Position numbers and translations under genes: made by a program. A DNA stretch of 64,000 nucleotides, taken from contig NZ_CP126889.1 in NCBI RefSeq assembly GCF_030246845.1, forward strand, positions 4,645,001 to 4,709,000, given 5' to 3'. Numbering within the stretch: the first letter of the stretch is position 1; each line of letters starts with the position of its first letter. The notes under the pieces were generated by a model, which saw only the letters and a list, made by a program, of their open reading frames with translations, did not search any database and had not been told where the DNA came from. Positions 26,895-35,656 of the stretch are shown in pieces. This stretch comes from Enhydrobacter sp. (GTDB lineage Bacteria; Pseudomonadota; Alphaproteobacteria; Reyranellales; Reyranellaceae).

Positions 26895-27947
26895 ATGGGA
26901 TCAGCCGACCCGGGAGCTGCACGCACGACGATTCGGGCAAGGGCGCCCTTGCGACTGGGACTCGCCGGCGGCGGCACCGATCTCTCGCCCTATTGCGAGG
27001 ATTTCGGCGGCGCCGTGCTGAACTGCACGATCGACAAATATGCCTATGCTTTCGTGTCCGCGCGAAACGACGACAACGTGGTCTTCCGTGCCGTCGATCT
27101 GGGCATCGAGGAGACTTTTCCGCTGTCGGCGCCGTCGAACGGCAAGCTCGCCCTTCACGCCGGCGTCTACCGGCACTTCGTGACCAAGTTCGCCGACGGC
27201 ATTCCCTTTGCCGCGACCATCACGACGAATGTCGATGCCCCCGCAGGCTCGGGCCTGGGCTCGTCGTCCGCCCTTGTCGTCGCCCTCGTCGATGCGCTGA
27301 GGGCCTACCTCGACGTGCCGCTCGGGCCCTACGACGTGGCGCACCTCGCCTTCTTCATCGAGCGTATCGATCTCGGCCTCGCCGGCGGAAAGCAGGATCA
27401 GTACGCCTCGGCATTCGGGGGCGTGAACTTCATCGAGTTCCTGTCCGGGGACAGGGTCATCGTCAATCCGTTGCGCATGCCGGACGCCGTTCTCAACGAG
27501 GTCGAGACCTCGATCGTCGTCAGCTTCTCCGGTCAATCGCGGCAATCGGCGGCCATCATCGACAACCAGACCGCGGGCATGAAGTCGGGGACCGTGAGGA
27601 CGCTCGATGCGCTGCATCAGCTCAAGGCCGACGCCATCGACATGAAGCGGGCCCTCCTGCAGGGCAAGGTGGACGAGATGGCCACCATCCTTAACCGCTC
27701 CTGGATCTCGAAGAAGGCGACCGCGGATGCGGTGACGAACCCGCAGCTCGATGCGCTCTACGAGATCGGCCGCCGGGCCGGCGCGCTGGGCGGAAAGGTG
27801 TCCGGCGCCGGCGGCGGCGGATACATGATGTTCATCGTGCCGCCGGAAGAGCGCTTCCGGCTCGTCACTGCCCTCAACGAGGCCGGTGCATTGGCAACGC
27901 CGGTCAAGTTCACCGCCCTCGGCTGTGAGACCTGGCAGGTGAGGTGA
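26895..27947 (+). CDS. hddA: D-glycero-alpha-D-manno-heptose-7-phosphate kinase-like GHMP kinase (HddA type)
   Basis: This 350-aa protein matches the HddA branch of GHMP kinases: APLRLGLAGGGTDLSPY at the start, the ATP loop PAGSGLGSSSALVV near residue 120, and GAGGGGYMMF near the end. HddA phosphorylates C1 of heptose-7-phosphate, ahead of the phosphatase and guanylyltransferase fused at 17502. The ATG at 26895 follows AGGAAGAGG and is preferred over an open extension to 26796. The related Fkp/fucose kinases share the motif, but the length and the GGGTDLSPY signature favour HddA. Confidence 0.85.
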   Translation: MGSADPGAARTTIRARAPLRLGLAGGGTDLSPYCEDFGGAVLNCTIDKYAYAFVSARNDDNVVFRAVDLGIEETFPLSAPSNGKLALHAGVYRHFVTKFADGIPFAATITTNVDAPAGSGLGSSSALVVALVDALRAYLDVPLGPYDVAHLAFFIERIDLGLAGGKQDQYASAFGGVNFIEFLSGDRVIVNPLRMPDAVLNEVETSIVVSFSGQSRQSAAIIDNQTAGMKSGTVRTLDALHQLKADAIDMKRALLQGKVDEMATILNRSWISKKATADAVTNPQLDALYEIGRRAGALGGKVSGAGGGGYMMFIVPPEERFRLVTALNEAGALATPVKFTALGCETWQVR

Positions 27948-27975
27948 GGGCGGCCGCTGGTCGAAGGGACAGCCG

Positions 27976-28314
27976 ATGAAATTCCGGAACCTGCCCGGCG
28001 CCCTTGCGCCTCTCATGCTCGCCGCCTGCGCCAGCAAGGGCACGCTCGACAATTCGAGCGTCGAGGTCGTGAAGGTCGAAGGCCGGCGCTTCGAGGTGCG
28101 GATCGCGCCCACGGCGACGCCCGACGAATACCGGATGATGATCGTGCGGGCCACGCTCGTCATCGAGCCCGATGCCGAGCTCGAGCGCGAGCGGGTGTGG
28201 AATGTCGCCCGGCCCTTCATGGCGCGGACCTGCAAGGGCCGGCCCTACAAGGTGCTGGAGGACCGGCTGGTCGATCGCGTGAACTTCTACACGCGCTTTC
28301 GCTGCGGCGGCTGA
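27976..28314 (+). CDS. Small putative lipoprotein
   Basis: This 112-aa protein has a short signal ending in the lipobox LMLAAC, so the mature protein would start at Cys18 as a lipoprotein. The rest is a compact beta-rich sequence with four further features of note: VKVEGRRFEVRI, TPDEYRMMIVRAT, ARPFMARTCKG and a C-terminal RFRCGG. Two cysteines could form a disulphide. A GAAGGGAC lies 6-7 nt upstream of the ATG. No function is recognised. It may be transcribed with hddA, 28 nt upstream. Confidence 0.6.
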   Translation: MKFRNLPGALAPLMLAACASKGTLDNSSVEVVKVEGRRFEVRIAPTATPDEYRMMIVRATLVIEPDAELERERVWNVARPFMARTCKGRPYKVLEDRLVDRVNFYTRFRCGG

Positions 28315-28336
28315 GCCGCCACGGCGCGAAGTCGGA

Positions 28337-29626
28337 TCAGTCGGCCGCCTTGAAGACCTCGATGTCGGCCGTGAACTGCTTGCCCCGGGTCTCGGGGCTC
28401 AGCAGGATCGAGATCACGACCACCACCAGCGACGCGATCGTCGCGACCATCATCGGCAGGGCGAAGCCCATGCCGCGCTCGACCGCGAAGTAGCTGATGA
28501 CCGGCGCCACCAGGCCGCCCCAGATCGCGCCCTGGTGATAGACGAAGCCCGCCGCCGTCGCCCGCACCTCGGTCGGGAAGCGCTCGGTGAGATAGCTCGG
28601 GTTCTGGCCGTAGATCGAGCCGCCGAACAATCCCTGGAGGATGAAGCCCAGGATCACGATCGTCGGATTCTGGGTGTAGAGGTAGAGCGGCGTGACGAAG
28701 ATGGCGATGATCGCCGGCGCGGCGATCGCGGCCCGTCGGCCGTATTTGTCGGAGACCGCACCCCACAGCATGCTGCCGAACAGGACCACGATGTTGGCCC
28801 AGAACAGCGGCGTCGCCACCATGAGCGGCGTCCACTGCATCTCCTTCTGGAGGTAGGTCGAGAACAGCGCCCAGATCGAGTAGTAGACGCAGAACGCGGC
28901 GGCCATCCACACCACGCCGGTCAGCGTGTTGAAGAGATACTTCGGCTTGAAGATGGTGAACAGCGGCAGCTTCACTTCCTGCTTTTCCGTCGTCTGCTTG
29001 TGCTTGTTCTCGGCCCAGACTGGCGGCTCCTTGACGTAGAAGCGGATCCACACGACGGCCAGCGCCGGCACGATGCCGATCCACAGCAGCCCTCGCCAGC
29101 CGATGCTGTCGTAGAGGAAGCCGTAGGCGACCGACGACAGGGCGAAGCCGATGCCCCACGAACCTTGCAGGAAGCCGCTCATGAAGCCGCGCGAGCGCGC
29201 CGGCCAGGATTCCATCGCGAGCGCGGCGCCGGCCGGCCATTCCGCTCCCATGCCGATACCGAGCAGGGCACGGAAGAAGAAGAGGAAGGCGAAGGTCGGC
29301 GAGAAGCCGGCGATGAAGTTGCAGACCGAATACCACAGGATGGAGATCATCAGGGGCTTCTTGCGCCCCATGCGGTCGGCCAGCCAGCCCGAGGCGGTGG
29401 CGCCGGCGAGGCGCAGCCACAGGGTGATGGTGAAGACGAACGTGACCTCGGTGATGGGCACGCCGAATTCCTTGCTGATCGGCAGCATGATCAGCAGAAA
29501 GATGGTGAAGTCGAATGCATCCAACGTCCAGCCGAGCCAGGCGGCGACGTAGGCATACCACTGATCCCTGGTGGGCTCCTTCCACCAGGGCACGGACGCG
29601 GGTGATGAAGCGGCGGGCGCGGACAT
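28337..29626 (-). CDS. MFS transporter (metabolite:proton symporter type)
   Basis: This 429-aa protein has about twelve membrane helices and the MFS motif A as GWLADRMGRKKPL between helices 2 and 3. A repeat of the loop signature occurs at GAVSDKYGRRA between helices 8 and 9. LDAFDFTIFLLIMLPI in helix 1 resembles the sialate/carboxylate SHS-type symporters (D-F-D/T-IF). A short cytoplasmic linker rich in Lys and Thr sits in the middle. It is a single gene, divergent from the binding-protein gene at 29886. The substrate is probably an organic acid. Confidence 0.85.
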   Translation of the reverse strand: MSAPAASSPASVPWWKEPTRDQWYAYVAAWLGWTLDAFDFTIFLLIMLPISKEFGVPITEVTFVFTITLWLRLAGATASGWLADRMGRKKPLMISILWYSVCNFIAGFSPTFAFLFFFRALLGIGMGAEWPAGAALAMESWPARSRGFMSGFLQGSWGIGFALSSVAYGFLYDSIGWRGLLWIGIVPALAVVWIRFYVKEPPVWAENKHKQTTEKQEVKLPLFTIFKPKYLFNTLTGVVWMAAAFCVYYSIWALFSTYLQKEMQWTPLMVATPLFWANIVVLFGSMLWGAVSDKYGRRAAIAAPAIIAIFVTPLYLYTQNPTIVILGFILQGLFGGSIYGQNPSYLTERFPTEVRATAAGFVYHQGAIWGGLVAPVISYFAVERGMGFALPMMVATIASLVVVVISILLSPETRGKQFTADIEVFKAAD

Positions 29627-29885
29627 CGGCTAAACCTCCCTGATACGAGCGGTTTACGCTGAACGACTCCGGACGCTGGGCTGATATGGCCGGCGATTGT
29701 CCGGGCCGAAGGCCGCGCTGGCAACAGATTGTTGGCTCGTGTGAACGGAATTGGGGATGAAAAGTCATCGTGCCGGCGGACGCGAGCCGCTGCGCGAAAG
29801 GCTTGCCCCTCTGTATCGCCTCCGATGCGGCGTGTAAGCTTCACACCATGGGAACCGGCAGAGTTCCCGACTAGGGAGTGAACTC

Positions 29886-31106
29886 ATGAGCATCAACCGA
29901 CGTACATTTGTCGGCGGCGCGTCGGCGGCCGCCCTGCTTGCGACGACGACCGCCTCGCGCGCCGGCAAGAAATACGATGACGGGGCCTCGGACACCGAGA
30001 TCAAGATCGGCCATACCTGTCCCTACAGCGGGCCGGCCTCGGCTTACGGCGTCAACGGCAAGGCGATCTCGGCCTACTGGGACATGGTCAACGACAAGGG
30101 CGGCATCAACGGCCGCAAGATCAATTTCATCACGCTCGACGACGGCTACTCGCCGCCCAAGACGGTCGAGTGCATTCGCCAGCTCGTGGAGCAGGACAAG
30201 GTGCTCTGCACCTTCAACACGCTCGGCACGCCGACCAACACGGCGATCCACAAGTACATGAACAAGAAGAAGGTGCCGCAGCTCTACGTCGCGACGGGGG
30301 CGTCGAAGTGGGGCGATCCCAAGCATTTTCCATGGACTATGGGCTTCCAGCCCGACTACCACACCGAAGCGGCCATCTACGCCAAGCATATCCTGGCGAC
30401 GGTGAAGGACGCCCGCATCGGCGTGCTGATGCAGAACGACGATTACGGCAAGGACTACTGGGAGGGCTTCAAGGCCGGGCTCGGCAAGGATATCGGCCGC
30501 GTGGTCAAGCACGTCACCTACGAGATCAACGAGCCGACGGTCGACTCGCAGGTCATCCAGATCAAGGGCGCGGATGCCAACGTCTTCTTCAACATCGCGA
30601 CGCCGAAGTTCGCCGCCCAGGCGATGCGCAAGATCGCCGATCTCGGCTGGAAGCCGATCCAGTACGTGAACAACGTCTCGGCGAGCGTCGGCTCGGTGAT
30701 GAGGCCTGCCGGCTTCGACAACGTGCAGGGAATAACCACGGCCATGTACTACATGGACCCGACCGATCCGCGGTGGGCGGACAATGCCGACCTCAAGGCC
30801 TACAAGGCATGGATGGCCAAGTACCATCCCACCGCGCATCTCGCCGATCTCGGCAATGTCAGCGGCTATACCGTCTCGTTCCTGATGGCCGAGACGTTGC
30901 GGCGCTGCGGCGACGAGCTCACGCGGGCGAACGTCATGAAGCAGGCGACGAGCTTCGACAAGTTCCGCGTGCCGATGCTGCTTCCCGGCATCACCGTATC
31001 GACCAGCCCGACCGACTACTATCCGATCCAGGCCGTCCAGCTCGCCCGCTTCAAGGGCCAGACCTGGGAGCTGTTCGGCGACATCCTCGAGGCCGAGAGC
31101 ACGTAG
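29886..31106 (+). CDS. LivK-type ABC transporter substrate-binding protein, Tat signal
   Basis: This 406-aa periplasmic binding protein (Peripla_BP_6 type) starts with SINRRTFVGGASAAALL, a twin-arginine signal. IKIGHTCPYSGPASAYG, the canonical first strand, is followed by INGRKINFITLDDGYSPPKTVE. These proteins deliver branched-chain amino acids, amides or aromatic acids to a Liv-type permease. None is encoded nearby. AGGGAG precedes the ATG. A perfect 12-bp hairpin follows the stop. Confidence 0.88.
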   Translation: MSINRRTFVGGASAAALLATTTASRAGKKYDDGASDTEIKIGHTCPYSGPASAYGVNGKAISAYWDMVNDKGGINGRKINFITLDDGYSPPKTVECIRQLVEQDKVLCTFNTLGTPTNTAIHKYMNKKKVPQLYVATGASKWGDPKHFPWTMGFQPDYHTEAAIYAKHILATVKDARIGVLMQNDDYGKDYWEGFKAGLGKDIGRVVKHVTYEINEPTVDSQVIQIKGADANVFFNIATPKFAAQAMRKIADLGWKPIQYVNNVSASVGSVMRPAGFDNVQGITTAMYYMDPTDPRWADNADLKAYKAWMAKYHPTAHLADLGNVSGYTVSFLMAETLRRCGDELTRANVMKQATSFDKFRVPMLLPGITVSTSPTDYYPIQAVQLARFKGQTWELFGDILEAEST

Positions 31107-31111
31107 TCTCG

Positions 31112-31145
31112 CCGGGGCCGCGGGCTTTCCCGTCCGCGGCCCCGG
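31112..31145. terminator. Strong GC hairpin between convergent genes
   Basis: CCGGGGCCGCGG at 31112-31123 pairs perfectly with CCGCGGCCCCGG at 31134-31145 around a 10-nt loop. It lies 6 nt behind the stop of the plus-strand binding-protein gene and 11 nt before the end of the convergent BNR-repeat gene. It could stop transcription from both sides. There is no run of T, so termination would be weakly intrinsic or need a factor. Confidence 0.65.
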
Positions 31146-31156
31146 ACAAGCCCGCG

Positions 31157-32209
31157 CTACCCGCAGGCTACCGAGTAGATGTGCTGCACCTCGCCCGGCA
31201 GCGGCATTGCCTGCCAGCTCCGGCCGCCATCCTGGGTGCCGAACACCTCACCGTCGTAGCGGGCGCCGATATAGACCTGATCCGGGTCGCTCTGGTGCAG
31301 GCCGATCGACATGATCGTGCCGTGCACTCGCACCTTGTCGAACCGCTGCCAGCTCCTCCCACCATCCCGGCTGCGGTACACGGCGCCGTCGTGGCTCGCG
31401 GCGGCAACGGAGAGCGCGGCATAGAGCGTGTTCGGCTCGGCCGGCGCGGCCTTCACGTCACGCCCGTAGGTGATGGGCGAGAAACGCTTCATCTCCATAT
31501 CCTGCCACGTCTTGCCGCGATCGGTGGTGCGGAAGAGGCCCATGCGCAGCGCCACGATGGCCGCATCCGGCTCGGCCGGATTGATGGTGACGGCATGGCC
31601 GTCGAGCATGCCTTCGGCGGTCGTGTCGCTCACGATCTTGCTCTTGAGGTGGGGACGCTCCGCCAGCTCGATCAGGCCGGCGCTGCAGTCCATCCAGGTT
31701 TCGCCGCCGTCCTCGCTCAGCATCACTCCGTTGATCTCGAGCGCCGCATAGATCTGGTCCGGCTTCCTCGGGTTCTGCGCCAGGCGCATCACCCGCGAGG
31801 CGAAGGGCCCCGTGCAGTGGGTCGCGATCTGCGGCGTCGCGAGCTTGCGCCAGCTCGCGCCGCCGTCGTCGCTGCGATAGACGTCGATGGGCGAGGCGCC
31901 GGCCAGCATCCGGCGCGGATCGCGGCTGTCGACCAGGAAGCTCCAGACCTGCTTCCCGGCGTCGGGAAAGTCGGTGCGGACGAAGGTGGCGCCGCGATCG
32001 GTGCTGCGCCACACGCCGTCGCTGGTGCCGGCGAACACCGTCTCGGGGTTGCCGGGATGCACGAGGAGAGTGAACACCTCGACATTGCCGAGGACGTGCT
32101 TCCAGTCGCCGCCCTTGGCGGCGCGCTGGAACACACCCACCTTGCCGGTGTGGTCGGGTTTGCCGAAATAGCCGGCAACGCCGACATAGATGTTCGATGC
32201 TTCGGCCAT
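31157..32209 (-). CDS. BNR/sialidase-like repeat beta-propeller protein
   Basis: This 350-aa protein has at least five Asp-box repeats (S-x-D-x-G-x-x-W), including VWRSTDRGATF, VYRSDDGGASW, VMLSEDGGETWMD, LFRTTDRGKTW and VYRSRDGGRSW, spaced as in a six- or seven-bladed propeller. There is no signal peptide, so it is probably cytoplasmic. The sialidase arginine triad is not evident, so a glycosidase claim is unsafe. The ATG at 32209 follows GGAGGG, while the frame stays open to 32425. It starts 17 nt after the binding-protein gene upstream and is probably co-transcribed with it. Confidence 0.75.
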   Translation of the reverse strand: MAEASNIYVGVAGYFGKPDHTGKVGVFQRAAKGGDWKHVLGNVEVFTLLVHPGNPETVFAGTSDGVWRSTDRGATFVRTDFPDAGKQVWSFLVDSRDPRRMLAGASPIDVYRSDDGGASWRKLATPQIATHCTGPFASRVMRLAQNPRKPDQIYAALEINGVMLSEDGGETWMDCSAGLIELAERPHLKSKIVSDTTAEGMLDGHAVTINPAEPDAAIVALRMGLFRTTDRGKTWQDMEMKRFSPITYGRDVKAAPAEPNTLYAALSVAAASHDGAVYRSRDGGRSWQRFDKVRVHGTIMSIGLHQSDPDQVYIGARYDGEVFGTQDGGRSWQAMPLPGEVQHIYSVACG

Positions 32210-32226
32210 GGCAAGCCCTCCCTTGC

Positions 32227-33444
32227 TCAGTTCTTCTTGACCAGCGGGCAGTCGCCCTGATCCAGCGGCCGGAACGCTTCCTCGGCCGGAATCTTGGCAA
32301 GAAGCTTGTAGTAGTCCCACGGTCCCTTCGACTCGGACGGCGCCTTCACCTCGAACAGATACATGTCGTGCATGTTGCGGCCATCGGCGCGGATATAGCT
32401 CGGCCCGAAGACGGGATCGTCCCACTTCTCGGACTTGAGCTTGGCCATGACCGTTTCCGCCTTGTCCGTGCCGGTCTCCTTCACGACCTGGAGATAGCGC
32501 AGTGTCGCCGAGTAGAAGCCGGCCTGGACCATGGTCGGCATCCGCCCCTTGTACTTGTCGGCAAATCGCTTGGCGAAGGCACGCGTCTTGTCGTTGAGGT
32601 TCCAGTAGTACGCGGCGGTGAGGCGCAGGCCCTGCGCCCGCTCCAGCCCCAGCGAATGCACGTCGGAGATGAACACCAGCAGGCCGGCGAGCTTCTGCCC
32701 GCCCTTGACGATGCCGAACTCGGCCGCCTGCTTGATCGAGTTGATGGTGTCGCCGCCGGCATTGGCGAGGCCGATAATCTGCGCCTTCGATCCCTGCGCC
32801 TGCAAGAGATACGACGAGAAGTCGCTGGTGTTGATCGGCGCCTTGACGCTGCCGAGCACGGTGCCGCCGGCCTTCTTGACGACATTGCTCACGTCGCGCT
32901 CGAGTGCATGGCCGAAGGCGTAGTCCGCGGTGATGAAGAACCAGGTCTTGCCGCCGGTCTTGACGATGGCCGAGCCGGTGCCGTTGGCGAGGGCGGCGGT
33001 GTCGTACACCCAGTGGACCGTGTAGGCGTTGCAGAGCTTGCCGGTGATGTCCGACGAGGCCGGGTCGGGCGCCAGATAGACCCTCTTCTTCTCCTTCGCC
33101 ACGTTCATGGTGGCAATGGACGACGACGAGGCGCCGGAGCCCAGGATCACGTCGACCTTTTCGTCGTCGTACCAGCGTCCGGCCATGGTGGCGGCGACGT
33201 CGGCCTTGTTCTGGATGTCGCCCGAGATGAGCTCGATCTTCTTGCCGAGCACCTTGCCGCCAAAATCATCGATCGCCATCTGGGCGGCAACCACGGCCCC
33301 CTGACCGTTGATGTCGGAGTAGAGGCTCGCCATGTCGGTGCCCACGCCGATCTTGACCATATCGTCGCTGAGCTGCGCCATGGCCGGCGCCGTCCAGCCG
33401 GCAAGCACGCCAGCCGCCATCCCAAGCAAAACACGTCTCATCAT
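32227..33444 (-). CDS. LivK-type ABC transporter substrate-binding protein
   Basis: This 405-aa binding protein has a Sec signal (MMRRVLLGMAAGVLAG with cleavage after APAMA), then VKIGVGTDMASLYSDING and VLGKKIELISGDIQNKADVA. Motifs later include SSSSIATMNVAKEKKRVYL and PSYIRADGRNMHDMYLF. It resembles the aromatic-acid/amide branch of the Liv family. AGGGAGTG precedes the ATG. No permease or ATPase gene is adjacent, only the BNR-repeat gene downstream. Confidence 0.87.
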   Translation of the reverse strand: MMRRVLLGMAAGVLAGWTAPAMAQLSDDMVKIGVGTDMASLYSDINGQGAVVAAQMAIDDFGGKVLGKKIELISGDIQNKADVAATMAGRWYDDEKVDVILGSGASSSSIATMNVAKEKKRVYLAPDPASSDITGKLCNAYTVHWVYDTAALANGTGSAIVKTGGKTWFFITADYAFGHALERDVSNVVKKAGGTVLGSVKAPINTSDFSSYLLQAQGSKAQIIGLANAGGDTINSIKQAAEFGIVKGGQKLAGLLVFISDVHSLGLERAQGLRLTAAYYWNLNDKTRAFAKRFADKYKGRMPTMVQAGFYSATLRYLQVVKETGTDKAETVMAKLKSEKWDDPVFGPSYIRADGRNMHDMYLFEVKAPSESKGPWDYYKLLAKIPAEEAFRPLDQGDCPLVKKN

Positions 33445-33521
33445 TTCACTCCCTAAGCCTCTGTTGTAATTTTGGCCCCGCGGGATGCTGCCATAGCCAT
33501 CGAGTGAGAGGAACCAGGAAG

Positions 33522-34262
33522 ATGATCGAGAGCACCGAGGATATCGCCACCAGGGACGGGGCGATGGAGACGTTCGTCTGCCATCCCGAGCGCGGCGGCG
33601 CGTATCCGACCGTGCTGTTCCTCATGGATGCGCCCGGCATTCGCGACGAGCTTTACGACATGGCGCGGCGGCTGGCGACGGTCGGTTACTTCGTGCTGCT
33701 GCCCAATCTCTACTATCGCGCGGGCAGGGACACGAAGTACGGACCGGACGTCCTGCAGAACGGCAGCGCCGAGCATCAGCGCATGCGCGCGGTGCGGACC
33801 AAGATGACGATCCCTCCGGTCATGGACGACATCGCGGCCCTGATCGCCTTCGCCGACGGCCAGGCCGCGGCGAAGAAGGGGCCGGTCGGAGTCCATGGCT
33901 ACTGCATGAGCGGTCCCTATGCGCTGGCTGCCGCGGCGCGCTATCCCGAGCGGATCGCGGCGGCGGCGTCATTCTACGGCACCTGGATCGTGAGCGACGC
34001 GGTCGAGAGCCCGCACCTCAATCTCGGCAAGGCGAAGGGCGAGCTCTATATCTCCTGCGCCGAGCACGACGACCTCGCGCCGCCCGACATGGTCAAGGAG
34101 CTCAAGGTGCTGTTCGACAAGTCGGGCAATCCGGGCGAGCTCGAGGTCCATCCAGGAGTCCATCACGGCTTCGCCTTTCCGCAACGCTGGTGCTACGACA
34201 AGCCCGCAGCGGAGCGGCACTGGGAGCGCCTGATCTCGCTTTATCGTCGGCGATTGGGTTGA
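33522..34262 (+). CDS. Dienelactone hydrolase family protein
   Basis: This 246-aa alpha/beta hydrolase has the catalytic cysteine in GVHGYCMSGPYAL (in place of Ser, as in dienelactone hydrolases). The aspartate is in CAEHDDLAPPD and the histidine in HPGVHHGFAF. The ATG at 33522 is favoured by GAGAGGAA about 8 nt upstream, although the frame opens at GTG 33504. The substrate may be a dienelactone or another activated ester. It is a single gene ending 80 nt before the convergent glyoxalase-fold gene. Confidence 0.85.
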   Translation: MIESTEDIATRDGAMETFVCHPERGGAYPTVLFLMDAPGIRDELYDMARRLATVGYFVLLPNLYYRAGRDTKYGPDVLQNGSAEHQRMRAVRTKMTIPPVMDDIAALIAFADGQAAAKKGPVGVHGYCMSGPYALAAAARYPERIAAAASFYGTWIVSDAVESPHLNLGKAKGELYISCAEHDDLAPPDMVKELKVLFDKSGNPGELEVHPGVHHGFAFPQRWCYDKPAAERHWERLISLYRRRLG

Positions 34263-34266
34263 CTAC

Positions 34267-34313
34267 GGACCGCATGCATCCGCGCACCCATGGGCGCTGG
34301 AAGCGTGCGGTCC
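34267..34313. terminator. Possible bidirectional terminator hairpin
   Basis: GGACCGCA at 34267-34274 pairs with TGCGGTCC at 34306-34313, extendable by one GU and two further pairs. The loop contains a smaller CCCATGGG palindrome. It begins 5 nt after the dienelactone hydrolase stop and lies before the end of the convergent glyoxalase gene. No T-run is present, so the assignment is tentative. Confidence 0.4.
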
Positions 34314-34342
34314 CATGAGCGCATAACGTCTGATCGGCGATC

Positions 34343-34846
34343 TCACGCCGCTTGTGCCGGCCGCGGCTTCTTGGATTGCCACTCGTCCAACAGATCGCGC
34401 GCCCGGCTTTTCTTCGGATCCATGGCGCTCTCGCGGCCGGGCACCTTGGCGGCGAGCTCGATCACGTAGCCGTTGGGATCGCGGAAGTAGATCGAGCGGA
34501 TGAAACCATGGTCGGACACGCCGCGCACCTCTCGGCCTTCCGCCTTGCCCTTGGCAAACATCCTGTCGAGCGCATCGGGCTCGACCTCGAGCGCGATGTG
34601 CAGGTCGAAGTCGTGCTGGTCCTTGAACTCGAACGGCATTCCGGGCGCTTCGAAGAAGGCGAGGCACGAGCCGTCGTCGAGCTGGAAGAAGGTATGCAGC
34701 ACGCCGGCGCCGGTCGAGCGGCCGGTCTTGGTTTCCTCGATCTTGAGCGTGTGGACGAGCGGGAGGCCGAGGAAGTCCTCGTAGAATTTCCGCGTCTCCT
34801 CCGAATCGCGGCAGCGGTAGGCGTTGTGGTGCAGGCCCTTGATCAT
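34343..34846 (-). CDS. VOC-family (glyoxalase/bleomycin-resistance fold) protein
   Basis: This 167-aa protein has the paired beta-alpha-beta-beta-beta fold of the VOC superfamily. GLHHNAYRCRDSEETRKFYEDFLG is the first module and FIRSIYFRDPNGYVIELA the second, with the metal-ligand His and Glu positions present. The last ~25 residues are a charged tail. The ATG at 34846 follows AAAGGAG; the longer frame to 34996 lies inside the upstream gene. It is the last gene of the minus-strand run, 14 nt after the glutathione S-transferase. It may be a dioxygenase or lyase accessory to the acid pathway. Confidence 0.8.
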   Translation of the reverse strand: MIKGLHHNAYRCRDSEETRKFYEDFLGLPLVHTLKIEETKTGRSTGAGVLHTFFQLDDGSCLAFFEAPGMPFEFKDQHDFDLHIALEVEPDALDRMFAKGKAEGREVRGVSDHGFIRSIYFRDPNGYVIELAAKVPGRESAMDPKKSRARDLLDEWQSKKPRPAQAA

Positions 34847-34860
34847 GGGAGCGCTCCTTT

Positions 34861-35535
34861 TCAAACCGCCTGCCAGGGCTGTCCCTTGGTCGAGGCGCAA
34901 AAGCCGATGAAGGTCTCGTAGACCTTCGGATAGTTCGGCTCGGCCTTGAAGGTGTCGAGCCATCGCTTGATATTGGGATAGGCGGAGAAATCGCAATGGA
35001 TCAACTCGCCCGCCGTGGTGATGGCGGCGCCGAAATAGTCGGCGATCGTGAGCTGGTCACCACATAGATACTTCTTCCCGCCACCGAGCCAGTGGTCGTT
35101 CAGGACCTGCAGCCAGGCCTTGGACTTCTCCTTGCCCCAGGCGACCACCGCCTCCTGCACCTTGGCATCCTCGCGCTTGAGATGCGGGAAGAGCTGCGGA
35201 TAGATGAGACCGTAACCCCAGTCGCGATAGAAGTTGGAGTTGAACCAGTCCATCGCCTCGTTGACCTTGGCGCGTTGACGGAGGTCCTTCGGATAGGCCG
35301 GCGAGCCGATCTTGTCGGCGAGATAGCGCAGGATCGCCGCGCTTTCGGTCAGCCGAAAGCCATCATCGTCGAGCAGCGGGATCAGGTGATTGGGGTTCAG
35401 CGTACTGTAGGCCGGCTCGTAGTGCTGTCCCTTCAGGATATCGACGACTTCCATGTCGACCTTGATGTCGTTGTCGGCGATGAACTGCATCACCGGACGG
35501 CAGGTCGTGGAAATCGGATGCATGTAGAGCTTCAT
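34861..35535 (-). CDS. Glutathione S-transferase
   Basis: This 224-aa protein has an N-terminal thioredoxin-like domain (about 1-80) with STTCRPVMQFIADNDI, NPNHLIPLLDDDGF (cis-Pro) and LTESAAILRYLADK (Glu-Ser glutathione-binding pair). An alpha-helical C-terminal domain with YLCGDQLTIADYFGA follows. This layout is theta-like. It lies 121 nt behind the MFS gene and 14 nt before the VOC gene. A role in conjugation or isomerisation of a pathway intermediate is possible. Confidence 0.87.
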   Translation of the reverse strand: MKLYMHPISTTCRPVMQFIADNDIKVDMEVVDILKGQHYEPAYSTLNPNHLIPLLDDDGFRLTESAAILRYLADKIGSPAYPKDLRQRAKVNEAMDWFNSNFYRDWGYGLIYPQLFPHLKREDAKVQEAVVAWGKEKSKAWLQVLNDHWLGGGKKYLCGDQLTIADYFGAAITTAGELIHCDFSAYPNIKRWLDTFKAEPNYPKVYETFIGFCASTKGQPWQAV

Positions 35536-35656
35536 GATGGGCCTCCCTGGCGCGATTGCCGGCGTTCGCGCGCCGGCGAATTTCTTGGGACGCAGGGTGA
35601 TCCTTCCGGCTCCGGTGCGCCAGAGATCGAATCACAAAAGATCGTGTAGCGTTCCG

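Noticed and set aside
26901..28235. Minus-strand 444-codon frame opposite hddA and the small lipoprotein
   Set aside because: It is antisense to a clear GHMP kinase and has no domain.
28535..29605. Plus-strand 356-codon frame opposite the MFS transporter
   Set aside because: It mirrors a membrane protein and gives only charged low-complexity sequence.
31157..32209. Calling the BNR-repeat protein a sialidase
   Set aside because: Asp-boxes are present, but the arginine triad and nucleophile of sialidases were not found and there is no signal peptide.
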